A stretch of 64,000 nt of DNA from contig NZ_WNDO01000014.1 in assembly GCF_009912395.1 (NCBI RefSeq), positions 1 through 64,000 of the forward strand, in the 5' to 3' direction. The stretch comes from Luteibacter sp. GTDB taxonomy: Bacteria; Pseudomonadota; Gammaproteobacteria; Xanthomonadales; Rhodanobacteraceae. Under the pieces are notes generated by a model. It was not told the DNA's origin, ran no database searches, and saw nothing but the letters and a program-made list of their open reading frames with translations. Shown one piece after another: positions 36,356-45,622 of this stretch (within the stretch, counting starts at the first letter, position 1; each line of letters opens with the position of its first letter). The position numbers and the translations under genes were made by a program.

Positions 36356-38260
36356 TCACCGGCTCGGCGAGTAACGCACCGTCAGGTAGTACGTGCGGCC
36401 CAGTTGGTTGAAGTAGGCCGCCGTTTCGTAGCGCTTGCCGCCTACGTTCGCCACGCGGCCCTGCACGCTCCAGTCGCTGTCCACGTGCCAGGTGGTACGG
36501 AGGTCCGTGGTGGCGTAGCCACCGAGGCGACGGGTATTTGCCGCATCGTCATACCGGTAGCCGGCGGCGTAGAACGAGCCGCCGACGGTAAAGGCGCCGA
36601 GGTCCTTGTCCAGGTCCACGCGTGCGAAGCGCTCCGGGCGGCGGGCCAGCAGGTTGTCATGCTGCTCGCCGGCGTTGCGATTCTTCGGCTGCTGGAAGGT
36701 GGCGTAGCCGCGCAGGTGCCAGCCGTTCACATCGGCGCCGACCTGGCCCTCGAGGCCACGGATGCGTGCCTTGCTCACGTTCACCGGCACGAAGTGGTCG
36801 TCGAGGGTGATCAGGTCGCTCACCGTGGTCTGGTAGGCGTTCACCGCCCAGTTCCACACGCCTTGATGGGCCGAGAGGCCGATCTCGCCCGTGCGCGATG
36901 TCTCGGGTTTGAGGCTCAGGGACTGCACGCCGAAGTACGGGTAGTACTCGTCGTTGAACGTCGGCGCATGGAACGCGGTGCCGTACGACGCCGTCAGCTT
37001 CATGCCGTCGCCAAGCGAATAGCCGTAAGCCGCCGAACCGGTGGTGTGGTTGCCGAACTGGTTGTTGTGATCGTGGCGTGCCGACAGTTGCACTTCGTGG
37101 GCGCCGAACACGCCTTGATACAGGGCGAACACGCCCGTGTTGTCACGGCTGTCGCGGGTGTAGGCAGTGGAGCTGTTCAGCTTTTCCTGCTGGAAGTCGA
37201 CACCGGCGGTCAGGGTCTGGCCTGGGGCCAGGGCGATGTCGTTCTGCCAGGAGGCCTGGTTGCGCTTCGAATACAGGTAACCGGTGCGGTACTTGTCGGG
37301 ATTGTTGAGGATGGGCTCAAAGGTGTTCGGATCGAGCACCGTCTTGCCCTGTCCGTTCAGGTAACTGTCGCCGCGATCCTGGTTCTGGCCCAGGCTGACG
37401 GACATGCGCCAGTTCGACAGCACGTCGAAGGCCAGCTTGGCGCCCGCGACCTGCTGCGTGAGGCGGCTGAGGTTCTGGAAATCGCCGTCGTACTCGATGT
37501 TGCTCTTGCTGCGCAGCCAGGTGCCGGTCAGTTCGGTACCGTTGTCCCAGCGGTAACCGCCGGACAGCGCGCCGTTGTAGTTGCGGAACGCGTCATGGTC
37601 CGGCTCGTCGGTGAAGCAGCCAGCACCGGCCTTCGCGGCGCCGACGCGGCAGGCGTTGATGCCCGTCGTGTACTGGCCGCCGAGGCTGGCGTTGTACCAG
37701 CCGTGCTGGGTACCACCCGACAGGCCGACCTGGCCGTTGGTGTAGCCGTGGCTGCCGCCGCCGACGGTGATGCTGGGCGTGGGCGCCTCACCGGCCTGGC
37801 CGCGGCGGGTGAAGATCTGGATCACGCCGCCGATGGCGTCCGAGCCGTAGAGGCTGGAGCGCGGACCGCGGACGATCTCGATATGGTCGATCTGCTCGAC
37901 CGGCAGCTGTTCGTAGGCGGCGGCGCCGGTGCCGATGGCGCCCACGCGGACGCCGTCGATCAGGACGAGGGTGTGGTTGCCGTTCGTGCCACGCATGAAC
38001 AACGAGGTCTGCTGGCCGATACCGCCGGTGCTGGTCATCGAGATGCCCGGCAGGCCGTTCAGCAGGTCTTGCACGTTGACCGGCTGCATGCGCTCGATGT
38101 CGTCGCGCGAGATCACGGTGACCGGTGCCAGCACCTCGTCCAGCGGCGTGGGCGCACGGTTGGCGGTCACCACCACGGGATCGAGGTGGTCGGGGGTGTC
38201 GGCCGCGTGGGCGGCGGCGATGGTCGACAGCAGGGCCATCGCGAGCAGGGTCTTCTTCAT
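36356..38260 (-). CDS. btuB: TonB-dependent vitamin B12 receptor BtuB
   Basis: The product is 634 aa from ATG 38260, which gives a signal peptide (KKTLLAMALLSTIAAAHA). A TonB box-like DPVVVTANR, the plug domain (VLAPVTVISRDDIERMQPVNVQDLLNGLPG, in part), IEIVRGPRSSLYGSDAIGGV and a C-terminal barrel ending YYLTVRYSPSR are all intact. It imports cobalamins across the outer membrane using TonB energy. A cobalamin riboswitch precedes it, which fixes the substrate more firmly than sequence similarity alone. Downstream on the same strand is the interrupted RND gene, 185 bp away. Confidence 0.92.
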   Translation of the reverse strand: MKKTLLAMALLSTIAAAHAADTPDHLDPVVVTANRAPTPLDEVLAPVTVISRDDIERMQPVNVQDLLNGLPGISMTSTGGIGQQTSLFMRGTNGNHTLVLIDGVRVGAIGTGAAAYEQLPVEQIDHIEIVRGPRSSLYGSDAIGGVIQIFTRRGQAGEAPTPSITVGGGSHGYTNGQVGLSGGTQHGWYNASLGGQYTTGINACRVGAAKAGAGCFTDEPDHDAFRNYNGALSGGYRWDNGTELTGTWLRSKSNIEYDGDFQNLSRLTQQVAGAKLAFDVLSNWRMSVSLGQNQDRGDSYLNGQGKTVLDPNTFEPILNNPDKYRTGYLYSKRNQASWQNDIALAPGQTLTAGVDFQQEKLNSSTAYTRDSRDNTGVFALYQGVFGAHEVQLSARHDHNNQFGNHTTGSAAYGYSLGDGMKLTASYGTAFHAPTFNDEYYPYFGVQSLSLKPETSRTGEIGLSAHQGVWNWAVNAYQTTVSDLITLDDHFVPVNVSKARIRGLEGQVGADVNGWHLRGYATFQQPKNRNAGEQHDNLLARRPERFARVDLDKDLGAFTVGGSFYAAGYRYDDAANTRRLGGYATTDLRTTWHVDSDWSVQGRVANVGGKRYETAAYFNQLGRTYYLTVRYSPSR

Positions 38261-38424
38261 GAGACGGGTTCCTCCGCCGCGGGGTGGCGGCAATCACAGG
38301 GCGATGGACGCCACGGGAGGAAAGACGAACGCGCGCGACCGGATCGGCCACGGGGCAGTCCGGATCCGCCCTCCGCGAATCGTCCGAAACAGGCGAAACC
38401 CCACGAAAGGTCGTGGAGATTTCC

Positions 38425-38630
38425 ATCGGGCCGGTCTCCGGACTCGCGCCATCCGGTGCCGGCGCCTTCCCGCTTTCGCAGTGGCTTCTACCGGCTTCGG
38501 GGGAGGTGAAGCCTCCCGGCGCTTACCGTTGCGGGGGCAGTGCCGGCCTTGCCGCGACGCGGCGCACCGGCTTCCCGTTTCATCCCGAAGGCCATTTGGC
38601 CGGCGGGACACCCGAACGGCGCCACTTTAG
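38425..38630 (-). ncRNA. Cobalamin (B12) riboswitch upstream of btuB
   Basis: On the minus strand conserved parts appear in order: a 5' GGTGTCCCGCCGG arm, ATGAAACGGGAAGCCGGTGCG, the core box CACTGCCCCCGCAACGGTA, and the closing CGAGTCCGGAGACCGGCC at 38429-38446. The spacing and order match the B12 element. About 165 nt lie between its 3' end and the btuB start, enough for an expression platform. Cobalamin binding is expected to lower btuB expression. Confidence 0.92.
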
Positions 38631-38849
38631 CCGCAGGGGTGTCGCGTGTCACGAATTCCTAACAATCGCTTGACACCCGTAAGCAATTGCGGCTAAACCG
38701 GTCTGGATGCTCACCGAAGCGCAAGAGATTGCGCACGGGCGGGCGCCTGGACGGGGGTAACGGTCGGGCGTGGTGGTCATCAGATGCGCACTTGCTTGGC
38801 GGTCGTGCTGCGGCCGTCACCTTGCTGTCCATTCCGGGAAGACCACAAT

Positions 38850-41800
38850 ATGGCCCGTTCCATGTTTCGCGGCGTCCTGCCGCGACGTTCTTCGCTTTGC
38901 GCCGCGCTCGTGCTTTGTTTCGCCAGCGGCTCCGCCCTCGCCCAGTCCAACGCTTCCGGCGTCGTCTTCGGCCGGGTGAGCCAGCCCCAAGGTGCCACCG
39001 TGCGCCTGCAGAACCTCGACACCGGCTTCAGCCGCGATACCGGCGTGGATGCGGAAGGTCGTTACCGCGTCTCGTCCCTGCCGGTCGGCCGCTACAAGAT
39101 CACCCTTCAGCGAGGCGACCAGGTGGTCGAGACCCGCGACGAGGTCCAGGTGGCCTTGGGCAGCGGCGTCGATGTCTCCTTCGCCGGTGCGTCCGCCGCG
39201 GCCCATGCCGGCGCCGCGCAGAACCTGGAAGGCGTACAGGTCACCGGCAACGCCCTGCCCGCCATCGACGTCTCGTCGGTCGACTCGCGCACGGTGCTGA
39301 CCTCGCAGCAGTTGCAGAAACTGCCGCTCGCCCGCGATGTCACCGCTGCCGCCTTGCTGGCACCCGGCGTGATCTCAGGTGACAGTCGCTACGGCAACGT
39401 TGCTTCGTTCGGCGGTTCGTCGGCCTCGGAAAACCAGTACTACATCAACGGCTACGCGGTGACCAACGCCCTCACCGGGCTGGGCTTCACCAGCCTGCCG
39501 TACGACGCCATCGACCAGCAGCAGATCTTCACCGGCGGCTACGGTGCGGAATACGGTCGCTCCACCGGCGGCGTGATCAACATCGTGACCAAGCGCGGCG
39601 GCAACGAGTGGAAGGGCGGCGTCGGCATGTACTGGCAGCCTTCGGGCCTGCGCCAGAGCCCGCGCAACATCTACCGCAAGAACGGCACGATCTACCAGAC
39701 GCGCTCCGAGAACAAGAGCAACGATACGCAGTACACCGGCTACATCAGCGGTCCTCTGATCAAGGACAAACTGTTCCTGTTCGCCGCCGCCGACTTCACG
39801 CGGTCCAACAGCAAGAACATCAGCCCCATCACGTCACCGCAGAAAACGAACCAGGAGCAGAAGGCCACCAAGTGGATGGCCAAGATCGACTGGAACATCA
39901 CCGACAGCCACATCCTCGAACTGACCGGCATCGGCGACAAGACCAATACCGAGCGCAGCGTCTACGCCTACGACTACGCGTCCGGTAGCCGCGCGAACTA
40001 CATCGGTACCGACAACCTGAAGAACTTCGACGCGGGTCCGGGTTCCGCGCCGGGTGGCGATGTCTACATTGGCAAGTACACGGGCTACATCACCGACGAT
40101 CTCACGATCAACGCGTTGTACGGCCGTTCGCGTACGCGTCACGTGCGTAACCTCAACTACGCCGACAGCGGCAACTGCCCCTGGATCACCGATCAGTGAA
40201 CGGTCTCCACGCCGATCACCGGTTGCGGCCTGGTCAACAACACCGTGCTCGGCCAGGGCGCGCGCGACAAGACCCACGGCTATCGTCTCGATGTGGAGTA
40301 CCACATCGGCGACCACGACCTGCGTGTCGGTATCGACAACCAGACGTTGGAATCTTATTCCGGCAACGTCTACGAAGGCGGTTACCGCTGGGTGTACAAG
40401 GACGCCGGCGACGTGCCCAACCGTCCCGACATCGTGCCGCCGCCCGGTGCCCCGTACTTCGTCGAGAAGCGCCTGTTTCAGACCGGTGCCTCGGTCAAGA
40501 CGGAGCAGCAAGCGCAGTTCATCGAGGATCGCTGGCAGGTCTCCGATCGCTGGATGGCCTACGTTGGCCTGCGCAACGAGCAGTTCAAGAACATCAACGG
40601 CAACGGCGACGTCTACGTGAAGCAGCGTCACCAGCTGGCGCCGCGACTGGGCGTGACCTGGGACGTGTTCGGGGACTCCACGTTCAAGGTGTACGCCAAT
40701 GCCGGCCGTTACCATCTGGCCATTCCGTCGAACGTCGCGATCCGCGCCGCATCGGCCTCCACGTACTACAGCGAGTACTACTCCTATACGGGCGTGGGTC
40801 CGAATGGCGAGCCCACCGGTACGCAGCTGCTCGGCTCGCGCCGCTACCTCAATGGCGAGGATGGCACGGTTCCGAACCCGAAGACCGTGGGCGCGCAGGG
40901 CATCAAGGCCTATTACCAGGACGAATACATCCTGGGCTTCGACAAGGCGATCAACGCCGACTGGAGCTACGGCGCCAAGGCCACTTATCGCAAGCTGAAG
41001 AGCTCCATCGACGACTTCTGCGATTCGCGACCGTTCGAGACCTACGCGGCGCGCAACGGCATCGATCTCAGCAACGCGTCGATTCCGGGCTGCTACCTGT
41101 TCAATCCGGGCAAGTCGAACACCTTCCTCGTCGACGTGGGCGGCGGCAAGCTCGTTCCCTTCGCCCTGACCAAGGCCGACTTCACCTCGCCGCCGCCGGG
41201 CAACGTGCCCTTCCCCGATCTCAAGCGCAGCTACTACTCGCTCGATGTCTACCTGGAGCACCACTTCGCGGACAACTGGTTCGGTCGAATCGACTACACC
41301 TTCTCGCGCAGCTACGGCAACTCCGAGGGTCAGTTGAAGTCGGACATCGGCCAGCTCGATCCCTCGGTGACGCAGGACTGGGATGCGCCAGAGATCATGC
41401 AGTACACCAATGGCGTGCTGCCGAACGATCGCACCCACCAGCTGAAGGCGTATGGCTACTTCCAGGCCACGCCCGAATGGCTGTTCGGTGCGAACGTTGC
41501 CGTCGCCACGGGGCGTCCCAAGAACTGCATCGGCGTGGATCCCGTCGATGCCATCGACTACGGCGCGTCGTACTTCGAGTGCGGCCTGAAGCCGTCGCCG
41601 CGCGGTTCGAGGGGGCGTCTGCCGTACACCTGGAACCTCGACCTCAACGCCGAATACCGTCCGTTGTGGGCTGGCGAGAAGCAGCCGCTGGCCTTCACGG
41701 CGGCGGTGTTCAATGTCGTCGGCAGCCAGCGTCCGATCGCCCAGGTCGACGTGGGTGAAACCGGCACCATCCGCAATGGCGTTCCGGTCGCCAGCCAGGA

Positions 41801-41867
41801 CTACCAGCGTCCGCTGGCTTTCCAGAATCCCCGCTACTTCCGTTTCGGCGTGCGTTACGACTTCTAA
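38850..41867 (+). pseudogene. Oar-like TonB-dependent receptor gene with in-frame opal codon
   Basis: The uninterrupted frame would encode about 1005 aa from ATG 38850. It has a signal peptide (LCAALVLCFASGSALA), a carboxypeptidase-regulatory-like N-terminal domain (GRVSQPQGATVRLQNLDTG, DAEGRYRVSSLPVGRYKI), a plug with YYINGYAVTNALTGLGF and EYGRSTGGVINIVTKRGGN, and a barrel ending FRFGVRYDF. Codon 450 (40197-40199) is TGA in NCPWITDQ-stop-TVSTPITGCG. The frame continues unbroken for 556 codons. A change from CGA or TGG would explain it. The N-terminal half would be a plug plus partial barrel, so function is doubtful unless it is an error. Substrate unknown; family members may carry peptides or polysaccharides. 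Confidence 0.85.
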
Positions 41868-41922
41868 GACACCACGAGGGCATCCGGGCGACGTACCCAG
41901 ATGCCCTGCGATCTCCCATCCT

Positions 41923-41950
41923 GGCCGGCGCGGATTCGCCGGCCTTTTTT
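41923..41950 (+). terminator. Rho-independent terminator after the Oar-like gene
   Basis: GGCCGGCG, loop CGGATT, CGCCGGCC, then TTTTTT. The 8-bp GC stem and T-run are on the plus strand, 55 bp after the receptor stop. Confidence 0.9.
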
Positions 41951-41988
41951 ATGCGAAACCCGTCGTTGTTGCGTGCACAGGAACGACG

Positions 41989-42336
41989 TCAGGCCTTGAT
42001 GTACACCCAGGCTTCGTGTCCCGATTTCAGCGTCACGCTGACGCGCTTGTAATCGGACACCTCGTAGCGATCCGCTGCCGCCAGTTCGTCGGCAGTGATG
42101 CGGAACACCTTGCCATCGACCTGGTCGGTGGGGTCACCCGTATGCGAGACGATCGGATGGAAGCGCTCGCCGCTTGCGCGCAGCACCTCCGGATCGGTGA
42201 TTTCCACCATGTCCTTGCGGTAGCCGGGCATGGTGTCGGCTTCGCCTTCGAGCAGGCGTCCAAACGAACTCAACTGCACGCTGTCCAGTTGCAGCGTGCC
42301 GTAGGAGAACAGCCGTTCGCTACGCTCGCCGCTCAT
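41989..42336 (-). CDS. Gamma-glutamylcyclotransferase-fold (AIG2-like) protein
   Basis: The product is 115 aa. The N-terminal FSYGTLQLDSVQ is the substrate-loop signature of the GGCT/AIG2 fold, and the central Glu/Asp segment DELAAADRYEVSDYKR matches the catalytic region of the family. It would form 5-oxoproline or cleave a gamma-glutamyl amine; the true substrate is unknown. Its start overlaps the nagA stop by 4 bp, so it is the last gene of the nagQ-nagB-nagA unit, an unexpected partner for amino-sugar genes. Confidence 0.8.
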   Translation of the reverse strand: MSGERSERLFSYGTLQLDSVQLSSFGRLLEGEADTMPGYRKDMVEITDPEVLRASGERFHPIVSHTGDPTDQVDGKVFRITADELAAADRYEVSDYKRVSVTLKSGHEAWVYIKA

Positions 42337-43484
42337 GCGGCACCGTAGACCTTCTTGCCACCGATCCAGGTCTCGACGACGTCGTGGTTGTTGTCGGTCA
42401 CCACGAAGTCGGCGCGGTACCCGGCGGCGATATGGCCGTGCGTGCGATCGAGGCCGAGGAAGGCGGCCGGATAGGTGGACGCCATGCGCGCTGCTTCATC
42501 GTGCGGCACGCCGACCATGTCAACCGTATTGCGCACGGCGGTGGCCATGTCCAGCGCCGAACCGGCGAGCGTGCCATCGGCGGTCTGGCAGATGCCGTCG
42601 CGTGCGGTGATTGTCTCGCCCTTCAACACGAAGTTCGGATCGTCGGAACCGACCGGCGGCATCGCATCCGTCACCAGGATCATCTTCTCGCGCGCCTTCG
42701 CCTTGATGGCGACGCGCAGCGACGCCGGATGCACATGGTGGCCGTCGGCGATCAGACCGCACCAGCTGCCCTCGTCGTCCAGCGCGGCGCCGACCACGCC
42801 CGGCTCGCGGCTGGTGAACGGCGTCATGGCGTTGAACAGGTGGGTGAAGCCGCGCACGCCAAGTTGCAGCGCCTTGCGCGTGGTGTCGTAGTCGGCAGCG
42901 GTGTGGCCGGCGCAGACGATCACACCGTTCGCGACCAGCTGGCGCAGTACCTCGTCATCCGCACGTTCCGGTGCGAGGGTCAGCAAGGTCACGCCGCCGT
43001 GGCGACGGGCGACCATCGCGATATCGTCGGCATTGGCGATGCGGAATTTCTTCGGGTCGTGCACGCCCTTGCGTTCCGGGGCGATGAACGGGCCTTCCAG
43101 ATGGATGCCGAGCACGCCCGGCACACCCTGCTCCACTGCCGTGTTCACTGCGTCGATGGCCTTGGCCATCACGTCGGCATCGTCGCTGATCAGGGTGGGC
43201 AGGAAACCCGTGGTACCGAATTTCGCGTGCGCCTCGCCGATGCGGCGAATGGCTTCCACCGTGGGCTCGTCGTTGAACAGTACGCCGCCGCCGCCGTTGA
43301 CCTGGCAGTCGATGAAGCCCGGCAGCAAGGTGCGGCCGCCCAGGTCATGGCGTTCAGCGGCGCGCACGCGCGGATCCGACGGCAGGGCCAGCCCGGTGAT
43401 GACCCCGTCGTCCACCAGCACGGCGAAGCCGCTCTGGAATCCGTTGTCGGTGAGTACGCGGCCGTTGACGAGGGCGAGGGTCAT
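42333..43484 (-). CDS. nagA: N-acetylglucosamine-6-phosphate deacetylase NagA
   Basis: The product is 383 aa, normal for the family. It deacetylates GlcNAc-6-phosphate in the cytoplasm to glucosamine-6-phosphate. Metal and catalytic motifs are visible: LLPGFIDCQVNGGGG, IHLEGPFIAPERKGVHD with the metal-binding Glu, VCAGHTAADYD, FTHLFNAMTPF and the catalytic Asp in ILVTDAMPP. It lies downstream of the SIS-domain deaminase across a 103-bp gap that holds a strong hairpin, and its stop overlaps the GGCT gene. Confidence 0.95.
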   Translation of the reverse strand: MTLALVNGRVLTDNGFQSGFAVLVDDGVITGLALPSDPRVRAAERHDLGGRTLLPGFIDCQVNGGGGVLFNDEPTVEAIRRIGEAHAKFGTTGFLPTLISDDADVMAKAIDAVNTAVEQGVPGVLGIHLEGPFIAPERKGVHDPKKFRIANADDIAMVARRHGGVTLLTLAPERADDEVLRQLVANGVIVCAGHTAADYDTTRKALQLGVRGFTHLFNAMTPFTSREPGVVGAALDDEGSWCGLIADGHHVHPASLRVAIKAKAREKMILVTDAMPPVGSDDPNFVLKGETITARDGICQTADGTLAGSALDMATAVRNTVDMVGVPHDEAARMASTYPAAFLGLDRTHGHIAAGYRADFVVTDNNHDVVETWIGGKKVYGAA

Positions 43485-43518
43485 GGGGGAGTCCTTGATG
43501 GGGGTGGGAGAAGGGAGG

Positions 43519-43580
43519 CGGGAGAAGGGAGAAGCGGTCGGTGAGTGACGGAACCTTCAAGGTGCGACTCCCTTCTCCCG
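43519..43580 (-). promoter_or_regulatory. 13-bp intercistronic hairpin between nagB-II and nagA
   Basis: CGGGAGAAGGGAG (43519-43531) pairs perfectly with CTCCCTTCTCCCG (43568-43580) around a 36-nt loop. A further copy of GGGAGAAGGGAG at 43506-43517 offers an alternative partner. There is no T-run, so it is more likely a processing or stability element than a terminator. Confidence 0.6.
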
Positions 43581-43587
43581 CTCCACG

Positions 43588-44622
43588 TCATACCGTCTCG
43601 GTGACCTTGTTCAGGTGCGGCGGCACGTCCGGATTGAAACCGCGCTTCAGCGCGAGCGCCGCCGTGGCGCGATAGAAGCTCTGCACGGCGATCAGCGGAG
43701 CGGCGATCGGCGCGCTGGTGACCAGCGGCAGGATGTCCTCGCCTTGCACGCCCGGGGCTGCCACCCACACGCGGGAACCGCGTTTGCGGAACTCGGCGGC
43801 CACGTCGAGCACGCTCGGCAGCGTGTCGTCGTTCTGGGCGAAGAACAGCACGGGGAAGCCGGGGCCGACGATGGCCATCGGGCCGTGCTTCACCTCGGCG
43901 GCGCTGAAGGCTTCGGCGTGGATGCCGGAGGTTTCCTTGAACTTGAGCGCGGCTTCGAGCGCGGCGGCGAAACCGAAACCACGACCGACCACGAACAGGT
44001 TGTGCGCGGTGACCAGGCCGTCGGTGAGCGACGACCAATCGGCTTCCCAGTTCGCGCGCAGCTGCGCCGGAAGTGCGGTCAGCGCATCGGCGATGTCTTT
44101 CTTGCCGCTCCAGCGAGCGGCGATATGCAGGATGGCGAACAGCGCGCCAAGATAGCTCTTGGTCGCGGCCACGCTCTTTTCCGGGCCAGCATGCAGCGGC
44201 ACGACCACATCGGCGACCTGGGCCAACGGCGAGTCGATCACGTTGACCAGTGCGACCACATAGGCACCGGCCCGCTTGGCGGCCTCGGCGTTGCGGACCA
44301 GGTCCGGGCTCTTGCCCGACTGCGAGACGGCGACATAGAGCGCGCCATCGAGGTGCTGGTCGGCGTGGTAGATCGAGGTGACCGACGGCGAGGCCGAAGC
44401 CGTCACGACGCCGAGCTGGGTCTCGAACACGTACTTGGCGTACATCGCGGCATGGTCGGAGCTACCGCGTGCGCAGGTGATGACCATGCGCGGCGGGTTC
44501 GCGCGCAGGCGTTCGGCAAGCGCCGACACCACCGCTTCGTTCTGGGCGAGCTGGCGCTCCACGACCTCGGCGGTCTCGTGCGCTTCGCGGTACATCAGGG
44601 TGTCTTGCGGCTTGGTCGTCAT
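43588..44622 (-). CDS. SIS-domain glucosamine-6-phosphate deaminase (NagB-II type)
   Basis: The product is 344 aa with two SIS domains like the isomerase half of GlmS and no glutaminase domain. Motifs: TCARGSSDHAAMYAKYVFE and SQSGKSPD in the first SIS domain, VGRGFGFAAALEAALKFKE and AEVKHGPMAIV in the second. In proteobacterial GlcNAc clusters this type converts glucosamine-6-P to fructose-6-P and ammonia. Its place between the GntR regulator (9 bp upstream) and nagA supports this over a fructoselysine or other sugar-isomerase role. Confidence 0.88.
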   Translation of the reverse strand: MTTKPQDTLMYREAHETAEVVERQLAQNEAVVSALAERLRANPPRMVITCARGSSDHAAMYAKYVFETQLGVVTASASPSVTSIYHADQHLDGALYVAVSQSGKSPDLVRNAEAAKRAGAYVVALVNVIDSPLAQVADVVVPLHAGPEKSVAATKSYLGALFAILHIAARWSGKKDIADALTALPAQLRANWEADWSSLTDGLVTAHNLFVVGRGFGFAAALEAALKFKETSGIHAEAFSAAEVKHGPMAIVGPGFPVLFFAQNDDTLPSVLDVAAEFRKRGSRVWVAAPGVQGEDILPLVTSAPIAAPLIAVQSFYRATAALALKRGFNPDVPPHLNKVTETV

Positions 44623-44631
44623 GATGGGCCT

Positions 44632-45384
44632 TTAGTCGCTTTGCAGTTCCGCGACGAAGTCGTAGATGTCGCCGCGATACCAGGAGCAGGTGAATTCGAC
44701 GATGCGTCCGTCGTCGAGGAAGCTGCGCCGCTCGATGTTCAATCCGGCGCTGCCGGGCGAGAGGCGGAGAAGGCGGGTTTGTGCGGGGCCCAGCACCACG
44801 GCGCGTAGACGTTGCAGCGCGCGCAGCGGGCGGTTGCCGAGCTTGTCGAGCGCCTCGTAGAGGGAATCTTCGACCAGGTGGGGATCGGGCAGCAGGGCAT
44901 GCGGTACCGCGCTGCGCTCGATCGCCAGCGGTTCGTCGCCCGCGTAGCGCAGGCGGTGCAGGCGAACGACCAGCGTGCCGGGCGACAGGTTCATCGCCAT
45001 GGCTTCCTCGGGCGTGACTTCACCGATGGCCTTCTCGAAGAACTCCGACCGCGGGTTGAGACCGCGGGAGCGCAGGTCGTCGGTAAAGCTGGTCAGGCGC
45101 GACAGCGGCTTGACGATGCGCTCGGAGACGAAGGTGCCCGCGCCGTGTCGCTGGGTGAGCAGGCCGTCCTCCACCAGGCCGCCGATGGCCTTGCGAACGG
45201 TGACCCGGGACAAGGTGAGGGCCTTGGCCAGGTCGCGTTCGCTGGGCAGGGCATTGCCCACCTGGACCTCGCCGTTCTCGATCACGTTGCGGATCGCGCG
45301 GCGCAGGCGCATGTACGCCAACGGCTGCCGGGCGGCCGGATCGTGTTGCAGGCGCTGGTACTCGGCGACGAGGGCGGTTTCCAT
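44632..45384 (-). CDS. nagQ: GntR/HutC family regulator (NagQ-like)
   Basis: The product is 250 aa from ATG 45384; an upstream in-frame ATG would add a tail that overlaps the operator repeats. The winged-helix domain is clear (LPSERDLAKALTLSRVTVRKAIGGLVEDG, in part, then LLTQRHGAGTFVSERI), followed by a UTRA ligand domain (PLSRLTSFTDDLRSRGL ... EFTCSWYRGDIYDFVAEL). Such regulators sense GlcN-6-P or GlcNAc-6-P. It heads its own operon. Helically phased TGGTA repeats flank it on both sides of the divergent promoter region to zwf. Confidence 0.9.
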   Translation of the reverse strand: METALVAEYQRLQHDPAARQPLAYMRLRRAIRNVIENGEVQVGNALPSERDLAKALTLSRVTVRKAIGGLVEDGLLTQRHGAGTFVSERIVKPLSRLTSFTDDLRSRGLNPRSEFFEKAIGEVTPEEAMAMNLSPGTLVVRLHRLRYAGDEPLAIERSAVPHALLPDPHLVEDSLYEALDKLGNRPLRALQRLRAVVLGPAQTRLLRLSPGSAGLNIERRSFLDDGRIVEFTCSWYRGDIYDFVAELQSD

Positions 45385-45394
45385 TCGACGAAGA

Positions 45395-45443
45395 TACCAA
45401 TCAGTTACCAATGGGGCAAGCGGCTGAGACGATGCGCATACCA
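45395..45443 (-). promoter_or_regulatory. Phased TGGTA half-sites on the nagQ side
   Basis: On the minus strand TGGTA occurs at 45395-45399, 45406-45410 and 45439-45443. The steps are 11 and 33 bp, so all lie on one face of the helix. The first two are 11-22 bp from the nagQ start codon, consistent with autoregulation. Confidence 0.6.
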
Positions 45444-45465
45444 CTGTGAGATTCAGGGGGCGATT

Positions 45466-45477
45466 ATCACGATTTAA
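45466..45477. promoter_or_regulatory. Shared 12-mer ATCACGATTTAA, copy 1
   Basis: An identical 12-mer lies at 56014-56025 in the nagP-glk divergent region. Both copies are in spaces between a nag gene on the minus strand and a glucose-metabolism gene on the plus strand. It may be a common regulator site or part of a minus-strand promoter (TTAAAT). Confidence 0.4.
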
Positions 45478-45541
45478 GTTTCAGTGGAAACGTTTGCATG
45501 GGGTTGTGGAGAGGTGAAAATCGTCGAAAGGATTCGCGAAG

Positions 45542-45578
45542 TGGTACGGGGCTGGTACCACCTGGTATGTCACTGGTA
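45542..45578 (+). promoter_or_regulatory. Four phased TGGTA half-sites upstream of zwf
   Basis: TGGTA begins at 45542, 45553, 45563 and 45574, steps of 11, 10 and 11 bp. They end 44 bp before the zwf start. The arrangement resembles the direct-repeat TGGTATT boxes I recall for Xanthomonas NagQ; binding here is inference. It suggests the Entner-Doudoroff genes answer to the same regulator as the nag operon. Confidence 0.65.
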
Positions 45579-45622
45579 CGATCCGGAGGCATCTCCATCC
45601 GAATTCCAACGAGGCGACTGTC

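Noticed and set aside
40197..40199. Selenocysteine at the TGA codon of the Oar-like receptor
   Set aside because: No selenoprotein family is involved, no SECIS-like hairpin stands out directly downstream, and the other interrupted genes use TAG and TAA.
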